A DNA stretch of 64,000 bases from Pseudomonas sp. LD120. Its GTDB lineage: Bacteria; Pseudomonadota; Gammaproteobacteria; Pseudomonadales; Pseudomonadaceae. The notes beneath the pieces were generated by a model. It was not told the DNA's origin. It saw only the letters and a program-made list of their open reading frames with translations, and searched no databases. Position 1 is the first letter of the stretch. Every line of letters begins with the position of its first letter. Shown here one piece after another: positions 43,946 to 51,685 of the stretch. Location of the stretch: assembly GCF_009861525.1 (NCBI RefSeq), contig NZ_WVHL01000005.1, forward strand, positions 2,232,001-2,296,000, read 5' to 3'. The position numbers and the translations under genes are program-made.

Positions 43946-46318
43946 ATGACCGCCGCCGAAACCCGCATTCTTGAGCTGCGCGCTGAGCTGGAGCAGCACA
44001 ACTATCGCTATCACGTACTCGACGAGCCGAGTATCCCGGACGTGGAGTACGACCGGCTGTACCACGAACTCAAGGCGCTGGAGGCCGAGCATCCTGAGCT
44101 GGTGACCAGCGATTCCCCGACCCAGCGCGTGGGCAGCGCGGCACTCTCGGCGTTCACTCAGGTCCGTCACGAAGTGCCCATGCTCAGCCTGGGCAACGCC
44201 TTCGAAGAGGTTGACATGCGCGAGTTCGATCGCCGGGTCAATGAGGGGCTGGATCTGCCGGTGGGTGACTTGTTCGGTGGTGGCGCTGCGGTGGAGTACA
44301 GCTGTGAGCCCAAGCTTGATGGTTTGGCGGTCAGCTTGCTGTATCAGGACGGTGTGCTGGTGCGCGGCGCCACTCGTGGCGATGGCACCACCGGCGAAGA
44401 CATCAGTGTCAACGTACGCACGGTGCGCAATATCCCGCTCAAGCTGCACGGCAGCGGCTGGCCGGCGACGCTGGAGGTGCGCGGTGAAGTATTCATGTCC
44501 AAGGCAGGCTTCGAGCGCCTGAACGCTGCGCAACTGGAGTCGGGCGGCAAGACGTTTGCCAACCCACGCAACGCTGCGGCGGGCAGCCTGCGTCAGTTGG
44601 ACTCGAAGATCACCGCCAGTCGACCTTTGGAGTTTTGCTGCTATGGCCTGGGTCAGGTCAGTGCGGATATTGCCGACACCCACATTGGCAACCTTGAGCA
44701 ACTCAAGCAATGGGGGATGCCCATCAGTCGCGAATTGCGCTTGGCCAAGGGTATCGATGAATGCCTGGATTACTACCGCGAGATCGGCGAGCGGCGTAAT
44801 GCGCTGCCGTACGAAATCGACGGCGTGGTGTTCAAGGTCAACAACATTGCGTCGCAGCGTGAGTTAGGTTTCCGTGCCCGGGAGCCGCGTTGGGCCATCG
44901 CTCATAAATTCCCAGCCATGGAAGAGCTCACCGAGCTGCTGGATGTGGAGTTCCAGGTCGGTCGCACCGGGGCGGTAACGCCGGTGGCACGTCTGAAGCC
45001 GGTGAAGGTGGCAGGCGTCACCGTGTCCAACGCCACCTTGCACAACATGGATGAAGTGGCGCGTCTGGGGTTGATGATCGGTGACGCGGTGATCATCCGC
45101 CGTGCCGGTGACGTGATTCCGCAAGTGGTGCAAGTGATCCTTGAGCGCCGCCCGGAAAACGCTCGCCCCGTACAGATTCCCGAGCGCTGCCCGGTCTGTG
45201 GTTCTCACGTTGAGCGCACTCAGTTGGTCAAGCGCAGCAAGGGCCGGGAAACCATCAGTGAAGGCGCGGTGTACCGTTGCGTTGGCCGCCTGGCCTGTGC
45301 TGCTCAGCTCAAGCAGGCGATCATTCACTTCGTTTCCCGTCGTGCCATGGACATCGAAGGTCTGGGCGACAAGACCATCGAGCAACTGGTGGACGAGGAG
45401 CTTATTGCGTCGCCGGCGGATCTCTACCAGCTCAAATACGAACAGATCATCGATCTGGAAGGTTTTGCCGAGGTTTCCAGCAACAAGTTGCTCAAGGCCA
45501 TTGAGGACAGCAAGCGTCCGGCCCTGGCGCGGTTTATCTACGCCCTGGGCATCCCCGATGTAGGCGAAGAAACCGCCAAGGTCCTGGCGCGCTCACTGGG
45601 CAGTCTGCAGCGAGTGCAGCAGGCGTTGCCGCAAGTATTGACCTATCTGCCGGATGTTGGTCTGGAAGTGGCCCACGAGATCCACAGCTTTTTCCAGGAC
45701 AGCCATAACCAGCAAGTGATCGGCGCCTTGCTGGCCACTGATCAGTGCGGTCTGCAGTTGCAGGATCAGGGCGAGTTGGGCGCAGAGTTCGCCGCCAGTA
45801 CCACCTTGGGCGGCATGCTCGACAAGCTCAATATCCCCTCGGTCGGTCCCGGTGCCGCACAAAAGCTGGCGGAAAAGTTCGGCTCCCTGCAGCGGGTGAT
45901 CGAGGCGGACTGGCTGGACATGCGCCAGACCCTGTCGGAGAAGCCCGCCAAGGCGGTGCGCGAGTTCTTTGACAATCCGGCCAACGCCCAATTGGCCCGG
46001 GCCATTGAAGAGCAGCTCAGGGTATTCGGCATGCATTGGCAGAGTGAAAAGAAAGTGGTCGAGGGCCTGCCGCTGGCTGGCAAGACCTGGGTGCTTACCG
46101 GCTCTCTGGAGTTGATGAGTCGCGACGTGGCCAAGGACAAATTGGAGAGCCTGGGGGCCAAGGTGGCGGGGTCCGTGTCAGCCAAAACCCACTGTGTCGT
46201 CGCCGGTCCGGGTGCCGGTTCCAAGCTGGCCAAGGCCAATGAGCTGGGACTCAAGGTTCTGGACGAAGCCGCTTTCGTCGCCTTCCTCAGCGAGCATGGC
46301 ATCTCCGTCTCGGCTTGA
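43946..46318 (+). CDS. ligA: NAD+-dependent DNA ligase LigA
   Basis: A 790-residue ligase. It has an Ia domain, an adenylation domain with the lysine in CEPKLDGLAVSLLY, an OB fold, a zinc finger (CPVCGSH with CVGRLACAAQ), HhH repeats and a C-terminal BRCT domain (GKTWVLTGSLELMSRDVAKDKLESLGAKV). Its length exceeds the usual about 670 residues, as in other Pseudomonas LigA. It seals nicks in replication and repair. It begins about 110 bases after zipA. Confidence 0.96.
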   Translation: MTAAETRILELRAELEQHNYRYHVLDEPSIPDVEYDRLYHELKALEAEHPELVTSDSPTQRVGSAALSAFTQVRHEVPMLSLGNAFEEVDMREFDRRVNEGLDLPVGDLFGGGAAVEYSCEPKLDGLAVSLLYQDGVLVRGATRGDGTTGEDISVNVRTVRNIPLKLHGSGWPATLEVRGEVFMSKAGFERLNAAQLESGGKTFANPRNAAAGSLRQLDSKITASRPLEFCCYGLGQVSADIADTHIGNLEQLKQWGMPISRELRLAKGIDECLDYYREIGERRNALPYEIDGVVFKVNNIASQRELGFRAREPRWAIAHKFPAMEELTELLDVEFQVGRTGAVTPVARLKPVKVAGVTVSNATLHNMDEVARLGLMIGDAVIIRRAGDVIPQVVQVILERRPENARPVQIPERCPVCGSHVERTQLVKRSKGRETISEGAVYRCVGRLACAAQLKQAIIHFVSRRAMDIEGLGDKTIEQLVDEELIASPADLYQLKYEQIIDLEGFAEVSSNKLLKAIEDSKRPALARFIYALGIPDVGEETAKVLARSLGSLQRVQQALPQVLTYLPDVGLEVAHEIHSFFQDSHNQQVIGALLATDQCGLQLQDQGELGAEFAASTTLGGMLDKLNIPSVGPGAAQKLAEKFGSLQRVIEADWLDMRQTLSEKPAKAVREFFDNPANAQLARAIEEQLRVFGMHWQSEKKVVEGLPLAGKTWVLTGSLELMSRDVAKDKLESLGAKVAGSVSAKTHCVVAGPGAGSKLAKANELGLKVLDEAAFVAFLSEHGISVSA

Positions 46319-46323
46319 CCCCT

Positions 46324-46368
46324 AGGAGCTGGCTTGCAGGCGAAGCCTTTGGCCCGCGAGCCAGCTGC
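46324..46368. repeat. REP-type element after ligA
   Basis: AGGAGCTGGCTTGCAGGCGA then AGCC, with GAGCCAGCT downstream, matches a common P. fluorescens-group REP (GGAGCTGGCTTGCCGGCGAAG). It begins six bases after the ligA stop. Confidence 0.65.
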
Positions 46369-46861
46369 GGGTAGCCGCGAGGGGGGCGATGAGGCCGCCT
46401 GGATCGAACTGGCGGGCATGCTCAACGAGCTGACGCGGAACATGGGGCAGGCCGGAGGTCTATCCTTTCATCCTGCCTGTAGCGGTGATTGCCAAGTTGC
46501 AGTTCATTCACTTGGTGATCCAGGGCGAAGCTGGCAAGGCCGATGAGCTGTCGGCCCAGACCTGAAGGTGCGGCAAGAGGGCGCGCTTTCTCATGGCATT
46601 GGTTGCGCGCGTCACAGGTGGGTGGGCGTTCGGTGTTCAAGAGTTGCCGAGTTCACAGCCGCATCCGCGCTGCCGGTGCATTCCCTTGGTGGCGGCCTAT
46701 AAAACAAAGCGAAAACTCCACAGCGCCTCACGTGCTTGTCTTGCAAAGGGTACGGCGCCGATACCCTTGGCCGGTTCCGGCCCCCCCCCGCATCGCGGGG
46801 TGTTCCAAGGAAAGTAGCCAAGTGCTTGACCGCCCTCAGATTTTTAATCTGCAAGTAGCGG
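46369..46861. other. Intergenic stretch between ligA and the SRP RNA gene, with tRNA-like fragments
   Basis: No convincing gene in about 500 bases. It has strong local hairpins (AAGGGTA...TACCCTT at about 46745-46767), a run of nine C at 46781-46789, and a tRNA-like segment from about 46813 to 46880. That segment has an A-box-like TAGCCAAGTGC, an anticodon-loop-like CAGATTTTTAATCTG and a B-box-like GTTCGACTC, but the D, T and acceptor stems do not pair. It looks decayed. Confidence 0.4.
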
Positions 46862-46889
46862 TTGTAAGTTCGACTCAGATAGGTACAAT
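46862..46889 (+). promoter_or_regulatory. Probable sigma-70 promoter of the SRP RNA gene
   Basis: TTGTAA and TACAAT are 16 bases apart. Transcription would start near 46896, giving a short 5' leader with a GCTCGCCGACAGGCGAGC hairpin before the mature RNA. Confidence 0.55.
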
Positions 46890-46920
46890 GGCGCGGCTCG
46901 CCGACAGGCGAGCGTCGTTA

Positions 46921-47034
46921 TGGTGACCCCATCGGTCCCCCCGCAACGATTACCCGTGAACCTGGTCAGAGCCGGAAGGCAGCAGCCACAGCGGGAACAT
47001 TGTGTGCCGGGGTGTGGCTGGTGGGGTTGCCTCC
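46921..47034 (+). ncRNA. ffs: Signal recognition particle RNA (4.5S, small bacterial type)
   Basis: The conserved domain IV is clear: CCTGGTCAGAGCCGGAAGGC, the GGAA tetraloop near 46974, AGCAGCC, and the return strand GTGTGCCGGGGTGTGGCTGG. The 5' GGTGACCCCATC pairs with the 3' GGTGGGGTTGCC over 12 positions, closing the hairpin and fixing the ends within a few bases. It forms the SRP with Ffh to target membrane proteins. Position after ligA is as in other pseudomonads. Confidence 0.95.
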
Positions 47035-47216
47035 ATAACGCCTCTCGTTGGTCCTCGACGAGATTCATCAAATTCCTCAAGATTCTTCAAGATCGCGCAG
47101 CATTCCTGTTGGCGTGTTTTTTCGTGCACCTTGTTTTTGGCTCGTGAATCCCTGTCCCGGCAAAACTGTGCGCTCGGTTCCTGGAACATCCATCGCCTTT
47201 GCTTCAAGGAGTGCTC

Positions 47217-47738
47217 ATGGCGCTAACCAGTAAGATTTCCCTCTATGACAATCAGTGGCCTGCGGCATTCAGGGCCGAGAAGGCGCGTATAGCCAAGGGG
47301 TTCGGTTCCGAGCTCATGGATGTTCAGCATGTGGGCAGCACCGCTGTGCCCGGTCTGGCGGCCAAGCCGGAGATTGATCTTTTGGTCGTAGTGGCGCAGA
47401 ACCGGGATGAGGAGGCGCGCACTGCCTTCATGGCAGGCTTGGGGTATGTCCGGGGTAGCGATCTTGGCCTGGGGCATCACTTTTATCGTCGTGATGTCGA
47501 TGGCGTGCGCACCCACAAGGTTCATGTTTGTGTCTCGGGTCATGAGCAGATCGAGCGCATGCTGAATTTTCGCGATCTGCTGCGCCAGGACAGCGATCTG
47601 CGTCAGCAATACCAAAACCTGAAGCTTGAGCTTGAAGCACGCAATCGCGAGGGCGTTGGCGAGTATCTTGCGCAAAAGGCGCCCTTCATCGACGCGCTAA
47701 TGCGCAGAGCGTCAGGCGCGTCGATGAAGGTCACTTAA
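47217..47738 (+). CDS. GrpB-family protein (UPF0157, nucleotidyltransferase fold)
   Basis: A 173-residue protein with HVGSTAVPGLAAKPEIDLLVVV, the GS...D-x-D-like core of the GrpB nucleotidyltransferase family, and FRDLLRQDSDLRQQYQNLK near the C-terminus. The substrate of the family is not established. AAGGAG five bases before the ATG at 47217 fixes the start; a longer upstream frame lacks a ribosome site. Confidence 0.87.
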   Translation: MALTSKISLYDNQWPAAFRAEKARIAKGFGSELMDVQHVGSTAVPGLAAKPEIDLLVVVAQNRDEEARTAFMAGLGYVRGSDLGLGHHFYRRDVDGVRTHKVHVCVSGHEQIERMLNFRDLLRQDSDLRQQYQNLKLELEARNREGVGEYLAQKAPFIDALMRRASGASMKVT

Positions 47739-47793
47739 GGCTGCTGGCTGGAGTGGCCTGGATTACGTCTTCTGAGGGTGGCGCGACAGGGCG

Positions 47794-48687
47794 TCAGCCT
47801 TTTTTCTTGAACAGTCGGCCGGCGAATGCGGCGAGGGCGAGTACGCCGATGACAATGAATTTCTTGCCGGCCAGCAGCAGTACTCCCAGCTTGGCGAACA
47901 GGCCGGCCTTGCTGGCCAGGCCGCCGGCCACCAGCGCGGCCAGGCCGTAGGAAGCCAGTTTGTCGGTGCTTGGGTTGTAGTCGGCGTAGCGGTTGCCATC
48001 AGTGAAGTTGGTGAAGGCCAGGACTTTGGGGATCTCGCGTTTGATGGTGTCCAGGTCGTCCATGGACGCGACTGCATTGAGTTCCAGTACGCCCTCGCGC
48101 CCCAACACGCGAATGCTGTAGTTCAGCGTGTTGCTCTCGGCGCCTTCGGCCTTGAGCTCGCGGGCCCAGTACATTTTGTGGGTGTGTGCGTCGTAGCTGG
48201 GTTGTTCGGCCCAGCCCACCAGGTGGATGGCGCTGTAGCCCTGTTCCTTGCGCTGTTTGTTGTCTTCCTTGTCCTCTTCCTTCATCTGCTTGAGCAGCGC
48301 TTGGTAGTCGATTTTGGCGGCGTCATCGTCGGAAATGTGGCCGTCATTCTTGTAGCTGATGATTACCCCCCAGCCTTCGGCGGACAGTGGGCTGACCGCG
48401 CTGGGTACGATCATGCCCAGGGTACTGAAGCCGGGTGGGTTGCCCCAACCTTCGGTGAGCAGCGTCTCGGTGTCCTTGGGGTTGAGGTAATAGAACTCGT
48501 TACTCAGGTCGAGACTGGCGATATCCCCGGGTAATTTGACGTTGCCATGGCGTGGGGAGAGTGTGGCGAGAAACTGCTCGGCGGTTTGTGGTTCGGTATC
48601 TTTGCTCTCGGCCGGGGTGGCGGCACTGGCAAGCCATGGGGTGGTGCAGAGGACGGTCATCGCTAGGAGGAGGCGCAGGTACTTCAT
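47794..48687 (-). CDS. DUF2167 membrane protein
   Basis: A 297-residue protein with a signal peptide (MKYLRLLLAMTVLCTTPWLASA) and a large periplasmic domain of the DUF2167 type (LSPRHGNVKLPGDIASLDLSNEFYYL, GWGVIISYKNDGHISDDDAAKIDY, SIRVLGREGVLELNAVA). A pair of C-terminal hydrophobic helices ends in FKKKG. The function of the family is unknown. It is a single gene, convergent with grpB. Confidence 0.85.
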   Translation of the reverse strand: MKYLRLLLAMTVLCTTPWLASAATPAESKDTEPQTAEQFLATLSPRHGNVKLPGDIASLDLSNEFYYLNPKDTETLLTEGWGNPPGFSTLGMIVPSAVSPLSAEGWGVIISYKNDGHISDDDAAKIDYQALLKQMKEEDKEDNKQRKEQGYSAIHLVGWAEQPSYDAHTHKMYWARELKAEGAESNTLNYSIRVLGREGVLELNAVASMDDLDTIKREIPKVLAFTNFTDGNRYADYNPSTDKLASYGLAALVAGGLASKAGLFAKLGVLLLAGKKFIVIGVLALAAFAGRLFKKKG

Positions 48688-48824
48688 CGTATTCCCTTAC
48701 AAATTGTGACAAATTGGCGGGGGAGAATAACGATGAGCGTCAGCGGGCTCAATGAGACATTTCTATTAATTTTCAGGTCGAGGTTGGAAAGGCGCCGATA
48801 TCAGCGCCTTTGCTGGGTTGCAGC

Positions 48825-49196
48825 TCAGTTGACCGTGAGATGGAGCGCGCGCAGGCGATGTCCGTCCGGATCAAGGGCGAGCAGGGTGTAGCCGAAGTCC
48901 ATTTGGGTGGGAGGTTGGGCGATGGTCATGCCCAGGGCTTGCCAGTGTCGATGCAGTTCATCCACCGCTTCGCGGCTGTCGACGGCCCAGCCCAGCTCGC
49001 CGCCGCCACCGGTTGCCTGGGCGCTCGGTTCAACCGTGTGCCGGGACCAGAGGCCGAGCTTGATCCCCGAATCAAGGATGAACAGGGCGAAGGCGGGGGA
49101 TGATTCCACCGGCTGCTTGTCCAGCAGGCGGCTGTAGAACTCCGCGCTGAGGGACGGGCTGTCTACATAGAGCAGGAAGTAGGTGTTGTTGATCAT
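48825..49196 (-). CDS. VOC-family protein (glyoxalase / bleomycin-resistance fold)
   Basis: A 123-residue protein with the paired beta-alpha-beta-beta-beta pattern of the vicinal-oxygen-chelate fold (YFLLYVDSPSLSAEFYSRLLDKQPVE, then VDELHRHWQALGMTIAQPPTQMDFGYTLLALDPDGHRLRAL). Metal ligands and substrate cannot be assigned. The ATG at 49196 gives the usual N-terminus; an earlier in-frame start adds 13 residues without support. Confidence 0.82.
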   Translation of the reverse strand: MINNTYFLLYVDSPSLSAEFYSRLLDKQPVESSPAFALFILDSGIKLGLWSRHTVEPSAQATGGGGELGWAVDSREAVDELHRHWQALGMTIAQPPTQMDFGYTLLALDPDGHRLRALHLTVN

Positions 49197-49342
49197 GACG
49201 GCTCCAGGGATCTTTGGGTTGTGCTGTGGGCACAAGCTTATGGGCTGGGTCTGTCAGTTCCTGTCAGGAGTCGCGGATTAAAAAGAGGCCAACTTATCAG
49301 GGGTGATAAGCCTGCCTCTTCTGGTGGGGTTGTTGCGGGTGT

Positions 49343-49657
49343 TCAAGGCTTGGACAAGGCCTGGTCTACCGCTGCTATCAGCTTTCCCAGATCCTTCGGG
49401 GGGGCTTTGTGAATGACACCGAACAAATAAGCTCGCTGTTCCTCTTCGTCGCCCAGATCGGCGAAGAAGGCTTTCAGCTTCACTCCCAGTACTTCGGCTA
49501 GCAGAAATAGAGCTTCAACGCTGGGGGTGTAGGTGCCGGTTTCGAAGCGGCTGATGGTTTTTGGGTCAAAACCGGTTTTTTCACCTAGTTCAGCCTGAGT
49601 AAGCCCCGCTACCTTTCGATAGCGCTTGATGGCTGCACCCAAACTTGAAATTTGCAT
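49343..49657 (-). CDS. XRE-family helix-turn-helix regulator
   Basis: A 104-residue Cro/CI-type DNA-binding protein. The HTH is at about 8-65 (IKRYRKVAGLTQAELGEKTGFDPKTISRFETGTYTPSVEALFLLAEVLGV), with a short C-terminal tail and no ligand domain. It is divergent from aer across 445 bases. The absence of a toxin or phage gene nearby argues against a toxin-antitoxin or prophage role. Targets unknown. Confidence 0.85.
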   Translation of the reverse strand: MQISSLGAAIKRYRKVAGLTQAELGEKTGFDPKTISRFETGTYTPSVEALFLLAEVLGVKLKAFFADLGDEEEQRAYLFGVIHKAPPKDLGKLIAAVDQALSKP

Positions 49658-50101
49658 CGCTCAATTCCCATTTAGAATCAAGAACTTAACGATAAATCTT
49701 GGCATTAGACAACGCCAGTTTTCATCACCTTGCCTTGCAAAATGTGATGTATTTCGTAGAATCGGCGCTTCGGACAGGTATTTGGTGATCTAGTTTCAGA
49801 AGGCAGGTTTATGAAACAAGAAATCATTGCATTTCCCTTGTTCACCTAAACCGAGGGCTTGGCAGAGGCTCGAACGTCTCGTAAATCCCGCCAACGCTTC
49901 GTCCGCCGTCCCCACCTGACGCCTTATCTGATTTTAGTTGATCTTCGTTGAATTGACGGTCAACTGCCGCGCAAACCGCTGTACGGCTGCAATCAGGGCG
50001 AACCTATCGATTGAGTTGTACCGCCAGGAAAGTACATCGCTAATCAATCCATTGCCGGGTGCCGGTAAATGTTGATCGCAGGCAGTCTATGGAGTTCTAA
50101 A
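49658..50101. other. 445-base intergenic region between the XRE gene and aer
   Basis: AT-rich near the XRE start. It holds a 12-codon plus-strand frame (49811-49849, after AAGGCAGG) and a single FNR/Anr half-site-like TTGATCTTC near 49937. No full Anr box and no RNA gene are recognised. Confidence 0.45.
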
Positions 50102-51667
50102 GTGCGTCTCAATTTGCCGGTCACCTCTGTTGAACAGACCTTTCCCGACCAGCAGCGGCTCATATCTGCCACTGATATAAACAGTCATATCACTTACTGC
50201 AACGCGGAGTTTGCCGCAGTGAGCGGTTTCAGCCAGGCCGAACTGATCGGTAGTCCTCACAACCTGGTGCGCCACCCGGATATGCCAGCAGCAGTGTTCG
50301 AGTCAATGTGGGGGTACCTGAAAGCAGGACAGAGCTGGATGGGGGTGGTGAAGAATCGCTGCAAGAACGGCAACTTCTATTGGGTCAGCGCTTACGTCAC
50401 GCCCATCCTTGACGATGGGCGCTTGGTGGGATTTGAGTCGGTTCGGGTCAAGCCTACCCGGGAGCAGGTGAGCCGCGCCGAAGCGTTGTACGCCCGGTTG
50501 CGGGCCGATAAGTCGCCGGTTTCGATGAGGCGGCGCGTTGCACTTGGGGCGCGGCCATTGCTGCTGCCCGTCTTGGTGGCGCTGGGGTGTCTGGCGGCGT
50601 TTGCCTGGCTGCCAACACCGTTGGCTCAGGGACTGACGCTTGCGGGGTTTGTCAGCGTCGGGTGGCTCGGACAACGTCACTTGGGGCAGCAGCTCAAGCA
50701 GATTGTCGGCAGTACCCCGAACACCTTTGCCGATCCTATCTGTGCCTTGGCCTATAGCGAAGCGTTGGGCCCGGCGGCGCAGTTGCAGATGATTTTGATC
50801 AGTGAGGAGGCCCGGCTGAAAACGGCCTTGACCCGTCTCAGTGATCTGGCTCGGCAAATGGCCACGGCAGCGACTGATTCTTGCCAGTTGTCCAGCCGCA
50901 CCGAATCAGCGTTGCGCGAGCAGCGAGCCGAGACTGACATGACCGCCACCGCCATGACCCAGATGGCGGCGTCAATCACTGAGGTGGCCGAGCATGTGCA
51001 GCACACCGCCAGTGAGGCCCACACCGCGAACCTCCTGGCGCAGCAGGGCAGTCAGGTCGCGGGCACGTCGCGTGATGCCATTCAATTGCTGGCCCGCACC
51101 GTCAGTCAGATCAACCAGGCGGTGGGCGACCTGGCCGGTCAGACCCAGGACATCATGGTGGCGGCGAGCATGATCCAGGCGATCGCCGATCAGACCAACC
51201 TGCTGGCCCTGAACGCCGCCATCGAGGCTGCCCGCGCCGGTGAGCAGGGCCGTGGATTTGCCGTGGTGGCCGATGAGGTGCGAGCCCTGGCAGGCAAGAC
51301 TCGCGAGTCGACCCAGCAGATCCAGGGCATCATTCAGAACTTGCGGGCCGGCGCCGAAGGGGCAGTACAAATCGCCAACCTTGGCATCGAAGAGGCTGAG
51401 CAGGGTGTGCAACAGGTTGTGCAGGCGCAGCAGGCCCTGCAGGGCATCAGTGCGGCAGTGGAGCGCATCACAGACATGAGCCAGCAAATGGCTGCAGCCT
51501 CCCAGGAGCAGTCCCATGTAGCTGAATCGGTTTCCGAACAAATCAACAGTGTCGCCGCCACCGTGCAACGCACTGCTGAGAATGCCAGCGCTGGAGTGGT
51601 TCGCGGCGCCGAGTTGGAAAACATCTCTTCCGGGCTGCGTGCCCTGGTCGAGCGGTTCAACCGCTAG
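50102..51667 (+). CDS. aer: Aerotaxis receptor Aer (PAS-containing methyl-accepting chemotaxis protein)
   Basis: A 521-residue receptor. The N-terminal PAS domain (SATDINSHITYCNAEFAAVSGFSQAELIGSPHNLVRHPDMP) should bind FAD, as in Aer. Two short hydrophobic segments at about 150-195 anchor it, and the C-terminal signalling domain has QTNLLALNAAIEAARAGEQGRGFAVVADEVRALA. It reports redox or oxygen status to CheA/CheW. The start is GTG at 50102, giving MRLNLPVTSVEQTFP; GGAG lies eight bases before it. The longer frame from 50069 lacks support. The next gene follows 18 bases later. Confidence 0.92.
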   Translation: MRLNLPVTSVEQTFPDQQRLISATDINSHITYCNAEFAAVSGFSQAELIGSPHNLVRHPDMPAAVFESMWGYLKAGQSWMGVVKNRCKNGNFYWVSAYVTPILDDGRLVGFESVRVKPTREQVSRAEALYARLRADKSPVSMRRRVALGARPLLLPVLVALGCLAAFAWLPTPLAQGLTLAGFVSVGWLGQRHLGQQLKQIVGSTPNTFADPICALAYSEALGPAAQLQMILISEEARLKTALTRLSDLARQMATAATDSCQLSSRTESALREQRAETDMTATAMTQMAASITEVAEHVQHTASEAHTANLLAQQGSQVAGTSRDAIQLLARTVSQINQAVGDLAGQTQDIMVAASMIQAIADQTNLLALNAAIEAARAGEQGRGFAVVADEVRALAGKTRESTQQIQGIIQNLRAGAEGAVQIANLGIEEAEQGVQQVVQAQQALQGISAAVERITDMSQQMAAASQEQSHVAESVSEQINSVAATVQRTAENASAGVVRGAELENISSGLRALVERFNR

Positions 51668-51685
51668 CGACGGTGAGTTCGACTC

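Noticed and set aside
46543..46926. 127-codon plus-strand frame upstream of the SRP RNA gene
   Set aside because: Composition looks random, it runs through hairpins, a poly-C run and the ffs promoter, and no ribosome site is seen.
49343..49657. XRE gene as antitoxin of a toxin-antitoxin pair or phage repressor
   Set aside because: No small toxin-like partner gene or phage gene flanks it.
49930..49950. Possible Anr box upstream of aer (TTGATCTTCGTTGAA)
   Set aside because: Only the left half matches; the right half is not ATCAA, so no full FNR-type site is called.
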